Assembly: GCA_017563185.1 (NCBI GenBank) | Contig: JAFXIL010000123.1 | Span: 1-61,508, forward strand | Source: Kiritimatiellia bacterium | Lineage (GTDB): Bacteria > Verrucomicrobiota > Kiritimatiellia > RFP12 > UBA1067 | Reading direction: 5' to 3' | DNA length: 61,508 nt | In this document: piece after piece, positions 37,048 through 49,800 of the stretch | Position numbering within the stretch: position 1 is the stretch's first letter | Layout: each line of letters begins with the position of its first letter | The notes under the pieces: generated by a model | Databases searched by the model: none | Seen by the model: the letters and a program-made list of their open reading frames with translations, nothing else | Told to the model about the DNA's origin: nothing | Program-made: the position numbers and the translations under genes

Positions 37048-38502
37048 TTACGCCTTCTTCATCTGCGGGAACAGGACGACGTCGCGAATCGAGTCGCAGC
37101 CGGTGAGCAGCATCACGAGACGGTCAACGCCGAAGCCGAGTCCGCCCGTGGGCGGCATGCCGCACTCAAGAGCGGAGATGAAGTCTTCGTCAATCTTCTC
37201 GGTGTCATCGCCTGCCTGATGCTCAAGGGCCCTGCGCTGTTCAAGGGGGTCGTTCTGCTCGGTGTAGCCAGGGCACAGCTCGCGGCCCGCGATCACGAAC
37301 TCGAAGACGTCCACGAGGGACGGATCGTCGGCGCACGTCTTGGCGAGCGGCACGAACTCGTGCGGGATGCGCGTGACGAACGTGGGCTGGCGGAGGTTGC
37401 GTTCGATGAGCTTGTCATAGACCTCGTGCGTGAGCATCAGCTCGGTCGTCACACCGTCGAGCTCGAGGTTCGTGTCGGTTTCGCGTCCCTTGGCCTTCGC
37501 CTTCTCGAGCTGTGTCTCGAACGGAAGGTCGAACCAGTCGTCGCCCATCAGCTCCTTCACGAGATCGCGGTATGCCACGCGGCGGTAGGGAGGCGTGAAG
37601 TCGATGATCTCCTTGTCGTCGCCGTACTCGATCTTGCGCGTTCCCACCACCGTGTCACAGAGGTGCGGCAGCAGGCCCTCCATGATGGCCTCCATCGAAG
37701 TGCGGTCTCCGTACGCCTCGTAGATCTCGCACACGGTGAACTCCGGATTGTGCGAACGGTCGATGCCTTCGTTGCGGAAGTCCTTGCCGAGCTCGAACAC
37801 CTTGTTCATGCCGCCCACTATCAGGCGCTTGAGGTAGAGCTCTGGGGCGATGCGCATCACGCAGTCCTTGTCGAGGGCGTTGTAGTGCGAGAAGAACGGC
37901 TTGGCGGCGGCGCCGCCGGCCTGGTCCTGGAGGATGGGCGTTTCCACCTCGTGGAAGCCGAGGCCCCAGAGATATTTGCGGATCTCCATGATGAGGCGGC
38001 TGCGCATGAAGAAGCGCTGGCGGCTCTCGTCGTTCGTCATGAGGTCCACGTAGCGACGCCTGTAGCACTCCTCCTGGTCGGCGAGGCCGTGGAATTTCTC
38101 GGGCGGCTGCTCGAGCGCCTTCGCGAGCATGGCCCATTCCTGCACCACCACGCTCTTCTCCCCCTTCTGGGTGGTGAAGAGCTCGCCCTCAACGCCGACG
38201 ATGTCGCCGAGGTTGAGCAGCTTGAAGCCGGCGAACATCTTCTCGGAAAGGACGTCGCGCTTGAATATGAGCTGGAAGTGGTCGGTGCCGTCGTTGAGCG
38301 TGCAGAAGTTCATCTTGCCCATGCGGCGGATCATAAGCAGCCGGCCAGCCACGCGAACCTTCTTTCCCTCCTCGAACGTCTCGCGCACCTTCGCGAGGTC
38401 TTCATGCGGATAGGCGTGCCCGTACGGGGTGAAGCCAAGTTCTGCGAGCGCCTTCATGGACGCGATGCGGTTGTCGCGGTACTCGTTTGTATTCTGTTCC
38501 AT
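37048..38502 (-). CDS. lysS: Lysyl-tRNA synthetase, class II
   Basis: 484 residues, typical for LysS. It charges tRNA-Lys. The N-terminal OB-fold anticodon-binding domain runs from about 45 to 135 (VRVAGRLLMIRRMGKMNF). Class II motif 2, FRNEGIDRSHNPEFT, is at 242-256, followed by EIYEAYGD. Motif 3, GLGFGVDRLVMLLTG, is near 455-469. It sits between the DnaQ-like exonuclease (25 bp) and GH106 (12 bp) in one directional run. Confidence 0.96.
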   Translation of the reverse strand: MEQNTNEYRDNRIASMKALAELGFTPYGHAYPHEDLAKVRETFEEGKKVRVAGRLLMIRRMGKMNFCTLNDGTDHFQLIFKRDVLSEKMFAGFKLLNLGDIVGVEGELFTTQKGEKSVVVQEWAMLAKALEQPPEKFHGLADQEECYRRRYVDLMTNDESRQRFFMRSRLIMEIRKYLWGLGFHEVETPILQDQAGGAAAKPFFSHYNALDKDCVMRIAPELYLKRLIVGGMNKVFELGKDFRNEGIDRSHNPEFTVCEIYEAYGDRTSMEAIMEGLLPHLCDTVVGTRKIEYGDDKEIIDFTPPYRRVAYRDLVKELMGDDWFDLPFETQLEKAKAKGRETDTNLELDGVTTELMLTHEVYDKLIERNLRQPTFVTRIPHEFVPLAKTCADDPSLVDVFEFVIAGRELCPGYTEQNDPLEQRRALEHQAGDDTEKIDEDFISALECGMPPTGGLGFGVDRLVMLLTGCDSIRDVVLFPQMKKA

Positions 38503-38527
38503 TTTTCTTCGCTTTCGATTGCAATCT

Positions 38528-39319
38528 CTACGCCTTCGGCGGATCGGGCAGTATTCCCTTATCCAGCAGGTCCTTCACTATCATCCTTGCGTCCGCCTCG
38601 AAGTCGCCCTTCACGAACCATTTCAGCCACTTCTGCTCGTTTGTGAACATGTCCTTGAGCCTCATGCCTCTCTTCTGCCCGAAGTTGACGCAAAGCTCGC
38701 CGTTGATCCACCTGAAGAGCCCCCTGCGGTCGGCGTTGAGCGGATCGTGGGGGACGAGATACTCGTCCATCGCGGCCGTAGTCCTTGGCAAGTCGGGGTA
38801 CTTCTCCATCTGGGCCTTGAGCACGTCGAGCGTCGCGCGCGCGTCGGCTTCCGCGCCATGCGCGCCCTCATGGGCGCGGCCGCAGTAGAAGCGCACTGCG
38901 GCCGTGAGGTCGCGCGGCTCCATCTTGTGGTAGATGCGCATCACGTCAACATGGCGGCGGCGGCTCTCTCCGAAGTTGCGTCCGGCGCGGGCAAACTCCT
39001 CTTCGAGGCAGGGAACGTCGAAACGGTCGGAGTTGAATCCGGAGAGGTCGCAGCCGGCGAAGAACGCCTCAATCTCGTCGACCTTGTCGGCGAACGTGGG
39101 GCAGTCCTTGACGATCTCGTCCGTGATGCCGTGTATGGCCGTGGTCTCGGGCGGAATCTTGACTCCAGGATTAAGAAGCCAGCACTTGGAGGTCTCCGTG
39201 CCGTCCGGCTCGACGCGTATCGCGGCGAGTTCGATTATGCGGTCCTGGCGCGGGTTGACGCCTGTCGATTCAATGTCGAAGACCACAAGCGGGCGGTCAA
39301 GCTGCAGCGGGAAACTCAT
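38528..39319 (-). CDS. DnaQ-family 3'-5' exonuclease
   Basis: 263 residues. It degrades DNA or RNA from the 3' end with two metal ions. Exo I: FDIESTG with Asp15 and Glu17. Exo II: SGFNSDRFDVPCL near 94-106. Exo III: HGAEADARATLDV near 152-164, giving the His and Asp. The C-terminal ~80 residues (GLFRWINGELCVNFGQKRG) are a conserved extension of stand-alone DnaQ-like exonucleases, and not the polymerase III epsilon tail. It may act in repair or RNA trimming. Confidence 0.88.
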   Translation of the reverse strand: MSFPLQLDRPLVVFDIESTGVNPRQDRIIELAAIRVEPDGTETSKCWLLNPGVKIPPETTAIHGITDEIVKDCPTFADKVDEIEAFFAGCDLSGFNSDRFDVPCLEEEFARAGRNFGESRRRHVDVMRIYHKMEPRDLTAAVRFYCGRAHEGAHGAEADARATLDVLKAQMEKYPDLPRTTAAMDEYLVPHDPLNADRRGLFRWINGELCVNFGQKRGMRLKDMFTNEQKWLKWFVKGDFEADARMIVKDLLDKGILPDPPKA

Positions 39320-39349
39320 CTTTGCAAGGTGTCCTTTTCTGGAAGCGCG

Positions 39350-40792
39350 TCAGCGCGCAATGCGGTAGCGCAGGGTCTCGCCTGCGGCGTGACGGCCTGA
39401 GACCGGCACAAGCACGAAACGGTCGTTCACCACGGCGCGGGGCACGTCCTTGCCGTCGGCGTCAATGAGGCGCGTCCCCTTGGGCGGCGTATCGGCAAGC
39501 ACCATCACGGGGCGGGCGCTCTTAACATCGGCGAGCTTGCCGAAGTTAAGCTCCTTCAAGAACGTGATCTTGACTTCATCCCCATTTATCTCCGTCTTGA
39601 GCGTGCGCCGCTCGGCGGGGAAATTGACGCTCTCGGCCGGATCGCCGTAGAAGGCCACGATGTCGCGGTCCCAGAGGAGTCCCAACGCCGTTTGGTCGAT
39701 GCCTGTGACCACGCCGCCGGTCACACCGGAGTCGAGCACCTCTGAATGTACTTCGATGAACTTCCGTGTGCTGGAACGCCCGTTGCCGAAGTCCTCGACC
39801 GCGATCTTTCTCGCCGGCAGCTCCGCATCCACCTGCGCAAGAGCCCAGAGAAGCATCTGGTTCTGCAGGTAGTACGCCTCGGCGAACGAGCAGCGCCCTT
39901 CCTCGAGGTGGCTCTTCACGCCCCAGCCCATGAAGCCGAAGAACGTCACGGCCGTGTAGCCGCACATCTGCTCCGCGCCGCCGGTGTGCATCCACGCCGT
40001 GGCCATGCAGGCCTTGCGGTCCACGTTGCCGATCAGGCAGTTTCCGGCCGCGAGGTAGATCTTGGGCGAGGCCTTGGTGACGGGGTATATGCCGCCCTCA
40101 GGGTTCATGAAGGCGAGGCGCGCCTCGCTGTCATGGCGGAGGGAACCTTCGTTTCTGTTGTAGATGATCTGCCAGTCATGCTGCGTGGCGTGTCCGCTAG
40201 TCACGAAGTAGTCAACGTCAATCGTGTTGAACGCATCTGCAAGAGCCTTTGCGGGGTTGCCGTCGGTGGGGACCTTCTCCACCTCGCCGCCCGGAAGCTT
40301 CCGCCAGAAGTCGTTCTTGTTGCCTTCGTTCGAGGCAAAGCCCGCGCTCCACCCCTTGACCGCGCCTTCCGAACCCATGCTCGTCGCGGCACGGCGAATC
40401 ACCCTCTCGCGCGGCGCCTTGACGATGCGCATCGCGTCCGCCGCCTCGTATCCCGTGAGAATTCCCCAGAATGCGTCGCCGTACGGATCGTCGTCTATCC
40501 TGCGCAGCAGCTGCGCGGCGCCCACCACGAGGTCGCGGCCTGCGGTCTCGGGACGCGAGACGAAGCACACGTACTTGGGACGCGCCTTCTTCAACTCCGG
40601 CAGAATCGAATCGAGCTTCTCGTTGCCGTCGTACTCGAGGCGCGTCGCGGAATGCTTCGCCACAAGGGCGTCCGCAACCTTCTTCCACTCGGGATCCGCG
40701 TACGTTTCCTTCTCAACGGCAACCACGTAAGAGCCGAACAGCGCCTGACTGGCTGCCGCCAGGGCGAACAGAATCAAATTCTTTGCATTCAT
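39350..40792 (-). CDS. Secreted protein resembling clan-CD (gingipain/caspase-type) cysteine peptidases
   Basis: 480 residues from ATG 40792. A signal peptide ends near SQALFG. The middle of the protein reads VDYFVTSGHATQ (His201) and, 50 residues later, KIYLAAGNCLIGN (Cys252). That matches the hydrophobic strand-His...strand-Cys-x-x-G plan of C25-like peptidases, except that the residue after His is Ala, not Gly. The C-terminal part looks like a small beta domain. Activity is unproven. It is 10 bp downstream of etfA. Confidence 0.55.
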   Translation of the reverse strand: MNAKNLILFALAAASQALFGSYVVAVEKETYADPEWKKVADALVAKHSATRLEYDGNEKLDSILPELKKARPKYVCFVSRPETAGRDLVVGAAQLLRRIDDDPYGDAFWGILTGYEAADAMRIVKAPRERVIRRAATSMGSEGAVKGWSAGFASNEGNKNDFWRKLPGGEVEKVPTDGNPAKALADAFNTIDVDYFVTSGHATQHDWQIIYNRNEGSLRHDSEARLAFMNPEGGIYPVTKASPKIYLAAGNCLIGNVDRKACMATAWMHTGGAEQMCGYTAVTFFGFMGWGVKSHLEEGRCSFAEAYYLQNQMLLWALAQVDAELPARKIAVEDFGNGRSSTRKFIEVHSEVLDSGVTGGVVTGIDQTALGLLWDRDIVAFYGDPAESVNFPAERRTLKTEINGDEVKITFLKELNFGKLADVKSARPVMVLADTPPKGTRLIDADGKDVPRAVVNDRFVLVPVSGRHAAGETLRYRIAR

Positions 40793-40802
40793 GTGTTGAA
40801 CC

Positions 40803-42047
40803 CTATTTTTCCAAAGCCTTGACAAGAGCAGGAAGAATCTCGAAGAGGTCTCCGACGATGCCGAGATCGGCCACGCCGAAAATCGGCGCGTTGGGATCGG
40901 AGTTGACGGCTATGATCGTGTCGGCCCCGCGTATGCCTTCGAGGTGCTGTATCGCGCCCGAGATTCCAAAGCACAGGTAGAGGCGCGGCGCAACGGTCTT
41001 GCCGGTCTGGCCGACCTGGCGCGATACGGGGCACCACCCGGCGTCCACGCACGCACGCGAGCACGACACCTCGCCGCCCAGCAGCTCCGCGAGGCGGAAG
41101 AGGAGCTTGAAGTTCTCCTCCTTCTTGAGGCCGCGTCCGCCGGAAACGAGAATATCGTGCGCCGCTATGTCGATCGCCGCAGGATCCTTCACCTTGCGAA
41201 CGAGCTTCGTCTGCGGCGCGATTAGCTTGAGCGCCTCGACAAGCACCTGTCCTTTCCGCTTTGGATCTGACGGCGCCTTCTTGAACACCTTAGGGCGCAC
41301 GGTGGCCATCTGCGGGCGGTGGTTCGGCGTCATGATGGTGGCCATGATGTTGCCGCCAAAGGCCGGACGCGTCTGGTGGAGCAGCATCTGCATCACGCCC
41401 GTGTCCTTGTTCTCCGTCTCTGCCACCTTGAGCATCGTGCAGTCCGCCGTGAGACCGGTGCGCACCTTCACCGCGACGCGCGCGAAGAACGCGCGCCCCA
41501 CGGCCGTAGCCCCGGCGAGCACCACCTCGGGCTTGTGCTTCACGATGAGCTGGCTCACGGCGTCCACATAGACGTTGGCCTCGTACTCCGCGAGCTCTGG
41601 AGCGTCCACCTTGTACACCACGTCGGCGCCTGCCGCCACGAGCGACTTTTCGGCCGTCTCGGGCAGGGAGCTTCCCAGCAGTACTGCACACAGCCTCGCG
41701 CCGCCGCCGCGCTGCGCCTTCAGCTCAAGTCCCTTCGCGAGCAGCTCGTATGCGACTTCCGCCACCGTTCCGCCGCTCTGCTCCGCAAACACCCAGATGT
41801 CGCGGTAAGACTCCACGTTTTCGGTGCCGTACACTTTCTGGCGCACTTCGCTGATGGCCTTGAACGGACACGCCTTCACGCAAGCGCCGCACGCCTTGCA
41901 CGCGGAGGCGTCCACCACGGCGAGCTTCCCCGCCTTGTTCGCGCCCTTCGCCTCGACCATCGAGATCGCGCCGAAGCCGCACCCCTTCACGCACTTTCCG
42001 CAGCCCTTGCAGAGCTTTGGATCGATGAAAACCGGCGCGTCAGCCAT
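40803..42047 (-). CDS. etfA: Electron transfer flavoprotein alpha subunit with N-terminal 2x[4Fe-4S] ferredoxin domain
   Basis: 414 residues. Residues 1-65 are a bacterial ferredoxin domain with cysteines 13, 16, 19, 23 and 50, 53, 56, 60 in two C-x2-C-x2-C-x3-C sets. The ETF alpha part follows, with the FAD-binding end ISGAIQHLEGIRGADTIIAV near 365-384. EtfAB carries electrons from acyl-CoA or other dehydrogenases. Ferredoxin-fused EtfA occurs in anaerobes and is compatible with bifurcating or ferredoxin-linked electron flow. The start overlaps etfB by 8 bp. Confidence 0.92.
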   Translation of the reverse strand: MADAPVFIDPKLCKGCGKCVKGCGFGAISMVEAKGANKAGKLAVVDASACKACGACVKACPFKAISEVRQKVYGTENVESYRDIWVFAEQSGGTVAEVAYELLAKGLELKAQRGGGARLCAVLLGSSLPETAEKSLVAAGADVVYKVDAPELAEYEANVYVDAVSQLIVKHKPEVVLAGATAVGRAFFARVAVKVRTGLTADCTMLKVAETENKDTGVMQMLLHQTRPAFGGNIMATIMTPNHRPQMATVRPKVFKKAPSDPKRKGQVLVEALKLIAPQTKLVRKVKDPAAIDIAAHDILVSGGRGLKKEENFKLLFRLAELLGGEVSCSRACVDAGWCPVSRQVGQTGKTVAPRLYLCFGISGAIQHLEGIRGADTIIAVNSDPNAPIFGVADLGIVGDLFEILPALVKALEK

Positions 42048-42855
42048 TGCCCTTCACCAGACCTTTCTTCGCGAGGAAATCTACTATCGCCTTCGCCCCC
42101 GCAGCTGCATCGCCGCGCGCATCCACCTTCTCTCCGCCGCTCTTCGCGGGCGGCGGGAATATCGTGACCACCTTCGTGGGCGAGCCCTTGAGCCCGATTC
42201 GGATCGGATCGGCGTCAAGCGCCTTCTCGTCAAGCACCTTCACATCGGCCTTGGCGGCCTTCATCCAGCCCGCGAGCGGCGCGAAGCGCGGCGTGGAGGC
42301 CTCCTTGAGAACCGTCATCACACACGGGAACGAGCCCTCGATCACGTGTTCGCCGTCGTCCATGACCGTCGTCACTGAAAACGTCTTCGCGTCATCGCCG
42401 ATGGAAAGCTCCTTCACGTACGTGACGAGCGGCACGCCGAGGAACTCGCTTACGCCGGGTCCGACCTGCGCGGTGTCGCCGTCGATTGCCTGCTTGCCGA
42501 AGAGGACAAGGTCGGGCGCCTTTCCGCCGCACGCCTTCTTGATCGCCTGGGCGATCGTGTATGAGGTGGCAAGGGTATCCGCACCGCCGAAGGCGCGGGA
42601 CGACACCAGATACGCGTCGTCCGCGCCACGCGCCAGCGCTTCGCGCAGCACCGCCGTCGCCTGAGGAGGTCCCATCGAGACCACCGTCACCTTCGCGCCG
42701 ACAAGGTCCTTCAGGCGCAGTCCCTCCTCGAGGGCGTATTCGTCGAACGGGTTGACGATCGACTCGACGCCCTCGCGCATGAGGGTGTTCGTCTTGGGGT
42801 TTATCCGGACGTTCGTGGTGTCCGGAACCTGCTTTATGCAGACGACGATATGCAT
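42040..42855 (-). CDS. etfB: Electron transfer flavoprotein beta subunit
   Basis: 271 residues, the usual size. It begins MHIVVCIKQVPDTTNVRI, the standard EtfB opening. It has NPFDEYALEEGLRLKD near 36-51, the AMP/FAD-binding region SMGPPQATAVLREALARGADDAYLV, and DLVLFGKQAIDGDTAQVGP near 114-132. It forms the ETF heterodimer with the ferredoxin-fused EtfA encoded directly after it. The probable acceptor, ETF-QO, is encoded at 26890-28494. Confidence 0.93.
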   Translation of the reverse strand: MHIVVCIKQVPDTTNVRINPKTNTLMREGVESIVNPFDEYALEEGLRLKDLVGAKVTVVSMGPPQATAVLREALARGADDAYLVSSRAFGGADTLATSYTIAQAIKKACGGKAPDLVLFGKQAIDGDTAQVGPGVSEFLGVPLVTYVKELSIGDDAKTFSVTTVMDDGEHVIEGSFPCVMTVLKEASTPRFAPLAGWMKAAKADVKVLDEKALDADPIRIGLKGSPTKVVTIFPPPAKSGGEKVDARGDAAAGAKAIVDFLAKKGLVKGNG

Positions 42856-42874
42856 GACAACAGCACGCTATTCT

Positions 42875-44113
42875 TTACTTGTCCACGCCGAAGCGGTACT
42901 CGGTGTGCGACTTGAACGTCTCGCCGGGCTTCAGCACGGTGGAGGGGAAGTCGGGGCGGTTGGGAGAGTCGGGATAATGCTGCGTCTCGAGCGCAACGCC
43001 GGCGAACTGGCAGAGGTGCTTGCCGGGCGTCTTGGCAGGAACGGTGTCGTCCATGTTCTGCGCGCCGTACATCTGCATGCAGGGCTCGGTGGTCCATATC
43101 TCCATCGTGCGGCCGGACGCGGGATCGCGCATCTTCACGGCCTGCTTGAGCTCGCCGGGCTTGCCGCGCAGCACGAAGTTGTGGTCGTACCAGTTGTCCA
43201 TGGGCGCAAGCGACTTGTCGGCCTTCATGAGATCGGCCTTGGCGCCGATCGGACGAAGCTCCGTGAAGTCGAAGCCGGTGCCCTTGACGGGGGCGTTCTT
43301 GGTGGGAATCAGGCCGGGCGTGGTCTGCGTGTACTCGTCGGCGAAGATCTGGAGTTCCTGCTTGAGCACGTTGCCGCTCGCTTCGCCGGCGAGGTTCCAG
43401 TAGGAGTGGTGTGTGGGATTGATGACGGTGGTCTTGTCGGTGGTGGCCTCGTAGTCAACGGTCCAGGTGTTGTTCGGCAGCACCTTGTACGTGACCTTGC
43501 AGGTGACGGTGCCGGGGAAGCCCATCTCTCCGTCTTTGGAGACGTATGTGAGCTCGAGGCCCTGCACGAAGCCCTGGCGGATCGGGCGAGCCTTCCACAC
43601 CTTCTTGTCCCAGCCTTCGGGACCGCTGTGGAGGTTGCAGTGGCGTTGCGTGGCCGCGGTCTTCTTGTCCTCGTTGATCGGCAGCTGACACACTTTGCCG
43701 TCGAGCGTGAACTTGCCGTCGGCGATGCGGTTGCCGTAGCGGCCGATGAGCGTGCCCATCGAGAAGCCGAGCTTTTCGTACTCGCCGGGCGTGTTCCAGC
43801 CGAGCGTCACGTCGGCGAGGTTGCCGAACTTGTCAGGCGCGTAGCAGCGCACGACGCGCCCGCCGTAGTCGGAGACGTCGAGGATGAGCCCGCCCATCCC
43901 GCGCAGGCGGTAGATCTTCACCTCGGTGCCGTCGGCCAGCTTGCCGAACGAACGCACGAAGCCGTTGCGCGGCACGAAACCGGAACGCGCGCGCTGCATG
44001 GGCGCACCTGGACGGCGGGGGACGACGGGGCGCGCCGCCGGGCTGGGCGCGTTTTGCGCAAGGCACGCACAGGCCGCAAGGGCCATGCAAAAAGCGATTG
44101 TTGACTTCTTCAT
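42875..44113 (-). CDS. Secreted aldose 1-epimerase (galactose mutarotase)
   Basis: 412 residues including a signal peptide (MKKSTIAFCMALAACACLAQ) and a Pro/Arg linker; a cytoplasmic GalM is ~345. It interconverts alpha and beta anomers of hexoses. It has NRIADGKFTLDGK, HSGPEGWDKKVW, NPTHHSYWNLAG (catalytic His) and VALETQHYPDSPN (catalytic Glu) near the C-terminus. The export signal suggests action on sugars in the periplasm together with the secreted glycosidases. It is 21 bp after leuS. Confidence 0.9.
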   Translation of the reverse strand: MKKSTIAFCMALAACACLAQNAPSPAARPVVPRRPGAPMQRARSGFVPRNGFVRSFGKLADGTEVKIYRLRGMGGLILDVSDYGGRVVRCYAPDKFGNLADVTLGWNTPGEYEKLGFSMGTLIGRYGNRIADGKFTLDGKVCQLPINEDKKTAATQRHCNLHSGPEGWDKKVWKARPIRQGFVQGLELTYVSKDGEMGFPGTVTCKVTYKVLPNNTWTVDYEATTDKTTVINPTHHSYWNLAGEASGNVLKQELQIFADEYTQTTPGLIPTKNAPVKGTGFDFTELRPIGAKADLMKADKSLAPMDNWYDHNFVLRGKPGELKQAVKMRDPASGRTMEIWTTEPCMQMYGAQNMDDTVPAKTPGKHLCQFAGVALETQHYPDSPNRPDFPSTVLKPGETFKSHTEYRFGVDK

Positions 44114-44134
44114 GATATGCTTCTCCTTGTTGTT

Positions 44135-46795
<2,661 letters not shown>

Positions 46796-46812
46796 TTTTC
46801 CTCTTCTTGAAT

Positions 46813-49800
46813 CTACTCGGAATAGATGGAGTTCTTGTTCAGCATTTCGGCCGTATCATAGTAGGCGGGTTCGCCGTCGAGACGGTACTTGTACCACACC
46901 GGCACGCCCGGGAAGTCGCCCCAGCCATAGAACCAGCCGGGCGAGTTGCGGGAGTGGGGATCCCAGATGTCAATCGTGGCGGTGAAGTCGTCGTCGAAGG
47001 AGTCGGGACCGAACACGAACCAGCGCAGAGGCAGGTAGAGCGACTGCACCTCAGCGTCGCCGTTGCGCAGCGCGCCCACGATCTTGAAGGTGACGCTTGT
47101 CCACGCAGGCGAGTAGAGGTTGTAGTCGATGCTGGAGCTTCCCGGCTCCAGGCCGAGCAGATGATCTGGCTTGCGGGCCACGTTTGTTATCCTGTTCGTG
47201 ATCATCATCGTCACGGTAACGCGGTCATTGGTGTAGACAATGTCATTGCCCAGATCGTAAATCGGCTGCAAGACGGGCTGCACCGGGGCAGAGCCGCCGC
47301 CCATGCCGGACTTGAACACCCAGCCGTCCTGGGTGGGGTCGATGTCGAGCCAGTACATGTCCTTGAGTTCAAGCATGCCCAGCTTCTGGTTGGAGAGGCT
47401 CCAGTCCTCGGCCATGTAGAGTCCGCCAGAGTCGTCCTTGTCCCCCAGCCAGGCCATCACTGCGGGGAAGTACGGGTCGCTGGCGTCCATGCCGAGATCG
47501 GCCACGTCGCTTCCGGCCTCCGCCTTTGCGTACACCGTCACCGTCTCGTTCACGTCGGGGAGATGAAGCGTCCAGGTGTGGTTGTCGGCTCCGCGGTCGC
47601 CGCGGCCCTTCGCCTCGGCCACAACAACGCCGTTGGTCGTCACCTCGCCCATGCGCCACCACTTGTCGGTCGTGTACACGATGTTGGTCGAGGTGCCCTT
47701 GCGGATGATGAAGACCTCGCTGTCCTTAGTCTTGTTGCCGATGGCCTGGTGGAGGTGGCCGCCCAGCACGGTGGCGTAGATCCACACGTTCGTTCCGTTG
47801 GGCTTGAGGAACCAGTTGGCGTCGATTATCTGGCGGGTGTCGTCCTCGAACTTGTTGAGCTCGGACGCAGTGGAGACGAGCACGTTCGTCCAGCACGACG
47901 CATCCTCGCCGTGGCTCTTGAACACGCCCAGCGTCTTCGGCGTGTCGTCGCAGCCGACGAAGAACCACTGCGCGCCTGGCTCGACGGAGAGCACGTCGTT
48001 CAGCATGTTCGTGCCGGAGCCCCACCACTCCCAGCTCGTGCCAGCGTAGGGGTTCGTGCCCTGCACTATGATCTGGTGCTCGATCACGCCGCTCGGGCGC
48101 ACAAGCTCGATGCCGTAGGTGCTGGAACTGTAGAAGTTGCCGCCCCTGGCGAGACTGAGCATGTTGCAGGTGTCAACGGAGAGCGTATCCCACGTGCCAT
48201 CGGCTGCCGCAACGCCGCTTATGACGCCCTGGCTGTCGCGCGTGCCCGCAGCGGGGCTGCGCAGAGCCACCACCGTGTAGTCGTTCGTCCAGTCCTTGCC
48301 CATGCAGGTGCCGAGCTTGGGATTGGGGTTGATCTTCGCGTCGTAGTAGCCGAACCGCGCAATCGATCCCCTGTTCAGGCGCTTGACGCCGTCGCTTCCC
48401 GTCACGATCGTGTTCGCGACGACGTTTATGTACCAGTTGGAGAGGTCGGCGCCGCGCGGCACGGCGACCTCGATGAACTGCTGCTTGGCGTCGTCGTTGG
48501 ACATGCTGTTCCCGGCGTCGTCGCAGATGTTCACCTCGTTGATCCACGCGCGCTTGGGCGAGATGGTGTCCAGAATGGTGTAGCCGGCGAAGCCCTGGCT
48601 TCTATACGTCTCGTTGAGGTCCCTGATGCCCCAGTACCAGTCGGGCACGGTCCAGTCCAGGCTGTCGAGGCTGTGGCGATGCTTGTTGCCGTCCTTGTCC
48701 TTGAATTCGCACCACAGATAGTACTGCCACACGTTCTCCGGGTAGAAGGAGCTGGGCGTGTCGGCCGGGGAAATGATGCTGTCGGGGGTATTGTAGGTGG
48801 AGCGGAACGTGAGCGTGCCGGGAATGCGGTCGAGGCGCACCGCAGCCACATGGTTGCTCCAGTTCGCATAGCCCCAAGGCGAAATGCCGCGCTTGAACGC
48901 CGCGTACACGACAAGGCTCGAGTCATCCAGCTGGTCGCTCATCTGCTGCGGCTCGATTGTGCACTGGAGGCCCCAGCTCTCGCCGAGAAGCGGCTGCTCG
49001 CTGAGGTCGGTGACGTTCGGCACCACCTTGGCGGGGATGTCCACTAGGCCGGAGCGGAACGGACGCACGTTGCGGAACACGATGCGCGGCTGAATGGGCT
49101 CGCCAACGGATATCTCGTCGATAAACACGCGCTGGAGCGGCGTGGCCTTTGGCTTCTCCCAGTCGGCCGAGGACGAAATGCTGGGGCTGCGCCCGTGGCG
49201 CGAGCCGGCCACCTCCAGGCGTATGGCCTTGAACTGCGACGTGTCGTCGGTCGTGGCCCACGAGAACGTCTGGTATGTGGTGTTGGTGATCTCGAAGTCC
49301 GTGATGCGCTGCCAGCTTTCCGGCGCCACCACCTGGTCGTCGTCGGGCTCGAACGAACCGTAGAGCGTCACCCACGAGCTCTTGCGGTTGGCCGCAGTGT
49401 CGAACGTGCGGGCGCGGAAGCTCACGCTGCCGATGCCGTTCGTGAGCGGCGGGCACTGCACGAAGGAGTTGTTTGCGGCGTATGCGGCGAGATTCGCCTG
49501 GTCGGTGAGGCCGATGCCCTGCGCGGCCTCGGTGTTGTTGTCCGAATTGAGCGCCGAGAAGTTGAGCGATCCGGAAATGCCGTCCGGCGAGTCGAAGAGA
49601 TATGCAAAGCGCTTGTCGGCGGTGTTCCAGCCGGCGGTGTGGAAGTTCCAGGCGTACCACGAGCGCATGTCGAGGGCGGGCTCGTCGTAGCAGTAGGCGC
49701 TCTCGATCATGATCTGGCCATAGTTGATGTCGCGGGTGGGAAGGGTTTCCGTCTCGCGGCAGTGCCTGATCACCGACTCGTCCACCACAAGACGCACAAG

